Of a DNA stretch of 64,000 nt, positions 62,555 through 64,000 are shown piece by piece. Origin of the DNA: Hamadaea flava (GTDB lineage: Bacteria > Actinomycetota > Actinomycetes > Mycobacteriales > Micromonosporaceae); assembly GCF_024172085.1 (NCBI RefSeq), contig NZ_JAMZDZ010000001.1:1612001-1676000 (forward strand), written 5' to 3'. The notes under the pieces were generated by a model that was not told the DNA's origin, did no database searches, and saw nothing but the letters and a program-made list of their open reading frames with translations. Both the position numbers and the translations under genes were made by a program. Each line of letters opens with the position of its first letter. Positions within the stretch are counted from its first letter, which is position 1.

Positions 62555-63898
62555 CTATCGCGACCCGAACAGCTGCGTCCAGTAGTACCGGTACGGGCCG
62601 CCCTTGGCCATGCCGATGCCGACGGCCTTGTGCGAGCAGTTGAGGATGTTCGCCTTGTGCCCGGGCGAGTTCATGAACTGGTTCATCGTGCCCTTCGCCG
62701 TGGCGTTCCCGGCTGCGATGTTCTCGGCGGAGGCGTACTGGTAGCCGGCCGCCCTCGCCCGGTCCCAGGGCGTACGCCCGTCGAGGGAGGTGTGCGAGAA
62801 GTACTCGTTGGCGGCCATGTCGGCACTGTGCAGTTCGGCGGCCTTGGCCAGCTTGTCGTTGAACACGACCGCCTTGCAGCCGGCCTTGGCCCGTTCGGCG
62901 TTGATGAGCGCCAGCATCTGCTTCTCCGGGGACAGCTTCGTCGGGCTGCTGCTCGGCGACGGCGTACGGCTGGCCGGGGCGGACGTCGACGGCACGGCCG
63001 ACGGTGCGACGGACGGGGCGGCCGAAGACTCCGCTGATGAGGACGCGCTGGGTGCGGCGTCGGGCGTCGGCGGGACGTCCGCGGCGTACGCGATGGTGCC
63101 GGCCGCGACGCTGGCCAGTACGACGCCGAGGGCCGCCTTCACCGCCAGCCACCGCAGCGGGCTGCCCGCCACTCGGGCCGTCGGCTTGCCGAGCAGCACC
63201 GCCAGCGTTCCGGCGTACGCGGGAACGGCCACGTCGACGCGCTTGCACTGCTCGCACCGGCGTACGTGGTGGTCGACGCTGGCCCGCTGCTTGGCCGACA
63301 GCGGCGGGCGGGCTCCTTGCAGCAACCGGGTCAGCGGCTGGCAACGGTCGCTTTGGCGTACCATCATGGTCGTCTTGATCGCGTGGCCGAGCGCGGAACG
63401 TGCGCGGTGGACGAGCACTGCCGCGTGCGCGCCGCGGACGCCGACCACCTCCCCGATCTCTTTGCTGGACAGGTCCCAGCGCAGGGCGAGTTCGAGGACC
63501 GCGCGCTGGCGCGGTTCGAGTCCCATGGCCGCGTCCCAGACGAGCTGACGGGTCTCGCGGCGTTCGGCCGCCGTCTCCGGACTGGCCAGCGGGTCCGGGT
63601 CGGCGATGTCGACGCCTTCGCCGAGCGGCACGAACGAGCGGCGGCGGGCCGAGCGCAGCGCGTGCCGGTACGCGATGGAGAACAGCCACGTCTTGATCGC
63701 GGCCGGATCCCGCAGCGAGCCGAGGTCGCGCCAGGCGATGAGGAAGCACTCCTGGACGATGTCCTCGGCCTGGTGATGGTCGCCGACCTGCCGGATGACC
63801 AGGCCGAGCAGGCTGGGCCGATAGCGGCGGTAGAGCTGTTCGAACGCGTCGCGGTCCCCGGCCGCGGCGGCCTGCGCCAGATACGCGTCGGACGTCAT
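62555..63898 (-). CDS. ECF sigma factor fused to ZAS, membrane helix and CAP domain
   Basis: A 447-residue single-chain membrane regulator. ECF sigma region 2 (about residues 15-88: AFEQLYRRYRPSLLGLVIRQ, DIVQECFLIAWRDLG) and region 4 (about 120-170: LEPRQRAVLELALRWDLSSK) bind polymerase and promoter. A ZAS-like zinc motif His-x3-Cys-x2-Cys (HVRRCEQC) follows, then a transmembrane helix (about 250-270), a 50-residue Ser/Pro linker, and an extracellular CAP/SCP domain (about 325-447: LINAERAKAG, LHSADMAANEYFSH, SAENI, NSPGHKANIL). The sigma factor and its anti-sigma-like anchor are one protein. ATG 63898 is preferred over GTG 63904 because GGGAG lies 5 nt upstream. Confidence 0.9.
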   Translation of the reverse strand: MTSDAYLAQAAAAGDRDAFEQLYRRYRPSLLGLVIRQVGDHHQAEDIVQECFLIAWRDLGSLRDPAAIKTWLFSIAYRHALRSARRRSFVPLGEGVDIADPDPLASPETAAERRETRQLVWDAAMGLEPRQRAVLELALRWDLSSKEIGEVVGVRGAHAAVLVHRARSALGHAIKTTMMVRQSDRCQPLTRLLQGARPPLSAKQRASVDHHVRRCEQCKRVDVAVPAYAGTLAVLLGKPTARVAGSPLRWLAVKAALGVVLASVAAGTIAYAADVPPTPDAAPSASSSAESSAAPSVAPSAVPSTSAPASRTPSPSSSPTKLSPEKQMLALINAERAKAGCKAVVFNDKLAKAAELHSADMAANEYFSHTSLDGRTPWDRARAAGYQYASAENIAAGNATAKGTMNQFMNSPGHKANILNCSHKAVGIGMAKGGPYRYYWTQLFGSR

Positions 63899-63983
63899 GT
63901 TCACTCCCGGGGTCGAGGGCTTGACCTTAGTAGGTGCCTGCGGCGATGGTCACCATTACGACCAGCGGGAGAATTTCTTCGGT

Positions 63984-64000
63984 TAGCATCGCCGAATGTC
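63984..64000 (+). CDS. Start of a gene cut by the window edge
   Basis: TAGCAT (63984-63989) is followed 6 nt later by ATG at 63996, the same leaderless spacing as several genes in this window. Only the first codon and two bases are visible. It is divergent from the membrane sigma factor gene. Confidence 0.35.

Overview
This window comes from a high-GC actinomycete. The G+C content is very high, starts are mostly ATG or GTG, genes overlap by 4 bp (ATGA or GTGA), and many starts sit 5-8 nt after a TANNNT -10 box, which implies leaderless mRNAs. The gene content (AfsR/SARP regulator, MmyB-like and LuxR-type regulators, sigma-B-type promoters in front of STAS and anti-sigma genes, large secreted hydrolases) and the frequent GTACGC words suggest a soil filamentous actinobacterium, possibly Micromonosporaceae. 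The family is my inference; no rRNA or other phylogenetic marker is present.

Layout. 0.1-2.4 kb: an MFS efflux pump and a divergent TetR repressor share an operator region. 2.4-3.7 kb: a GT4 glycosyltransferase. 3.7-9.5 kb: a signalling hub with two STAS/HATPase proteins, a stand-alone STAS protein, a receptor-less CheB and a CheR-coiled-coil-PAS protein; four GNNT-N16-GGGTA promoters sit in this stretch. 9.5-16.1 kb: a compact leftward organosulfur operon (SsuA, SsuC, SsuB, a DszB-like desulfinase, two flavin-dependent monooxygenases and a cytoplasmic binding-protein-fold protein). 16.3-19.9 kb: an MMPL transporter and a multi-membrane glycosyltransferase. 20-23.8 kb: a decaying pectin-side-chain locus, with one intact rhamnogalacturonan lyase, a broken esterase, a GH30-type C-terminal remnant and two LacI-like operator half-matches. 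23.9-29.7 kb: a RibD/DHFR-fold protein, an aldo/keto reductase, a 1,108-residue HEAT-like protein and a membrane protein. 29.7-35.3 kb: a class A penicillin-binding protein, a regulator/membrane pair, and an MraY gene outside any division cluster. 35.3-38.6 kb: small regulators. 38.6-45.5 kb: a 1,312-residue subtilisin and a P-type ATPase with altered metal-site motifs. 45.7-47.6 kb: an RHH protein and an MFS pump.

The most unusual region is 47.5-61.1 kb. Two divergent, tightly coupled operons look like an uncharacterised biosynthetic locus. Leftward: an ArgRS-like protein with degenerate signature motifs, an unknown protein, a GH3-type acyl-amide synthetase, a fusion of a complete-looking HMG-CoA reductase domain to an APH/choline-kinase-like domain, and a thymidylate-kinase-like P-loop kinase. 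Rightward: a UDP-GlcNAc 2-epimerase homologue, a CDP-alcohol phosphotransferase, a methyltransferase, an alpha/beta hydrolase, a 49-residue secreted two-cysteine peptide, and an AfsR-type regulator. I cannot name the product.

The right end (61.1-64.0 kb) holds a secreted protein and a single-chain membrane sigma factor: ECF sigma domains, a ZAS zinc motif, a membrane helix, a Ser/Pro linker and an extracellular CAP domain. A leaderless gene start is visible at the last bases. No tRNA, rRNA, CRISPR array or insertion sequence was seen.
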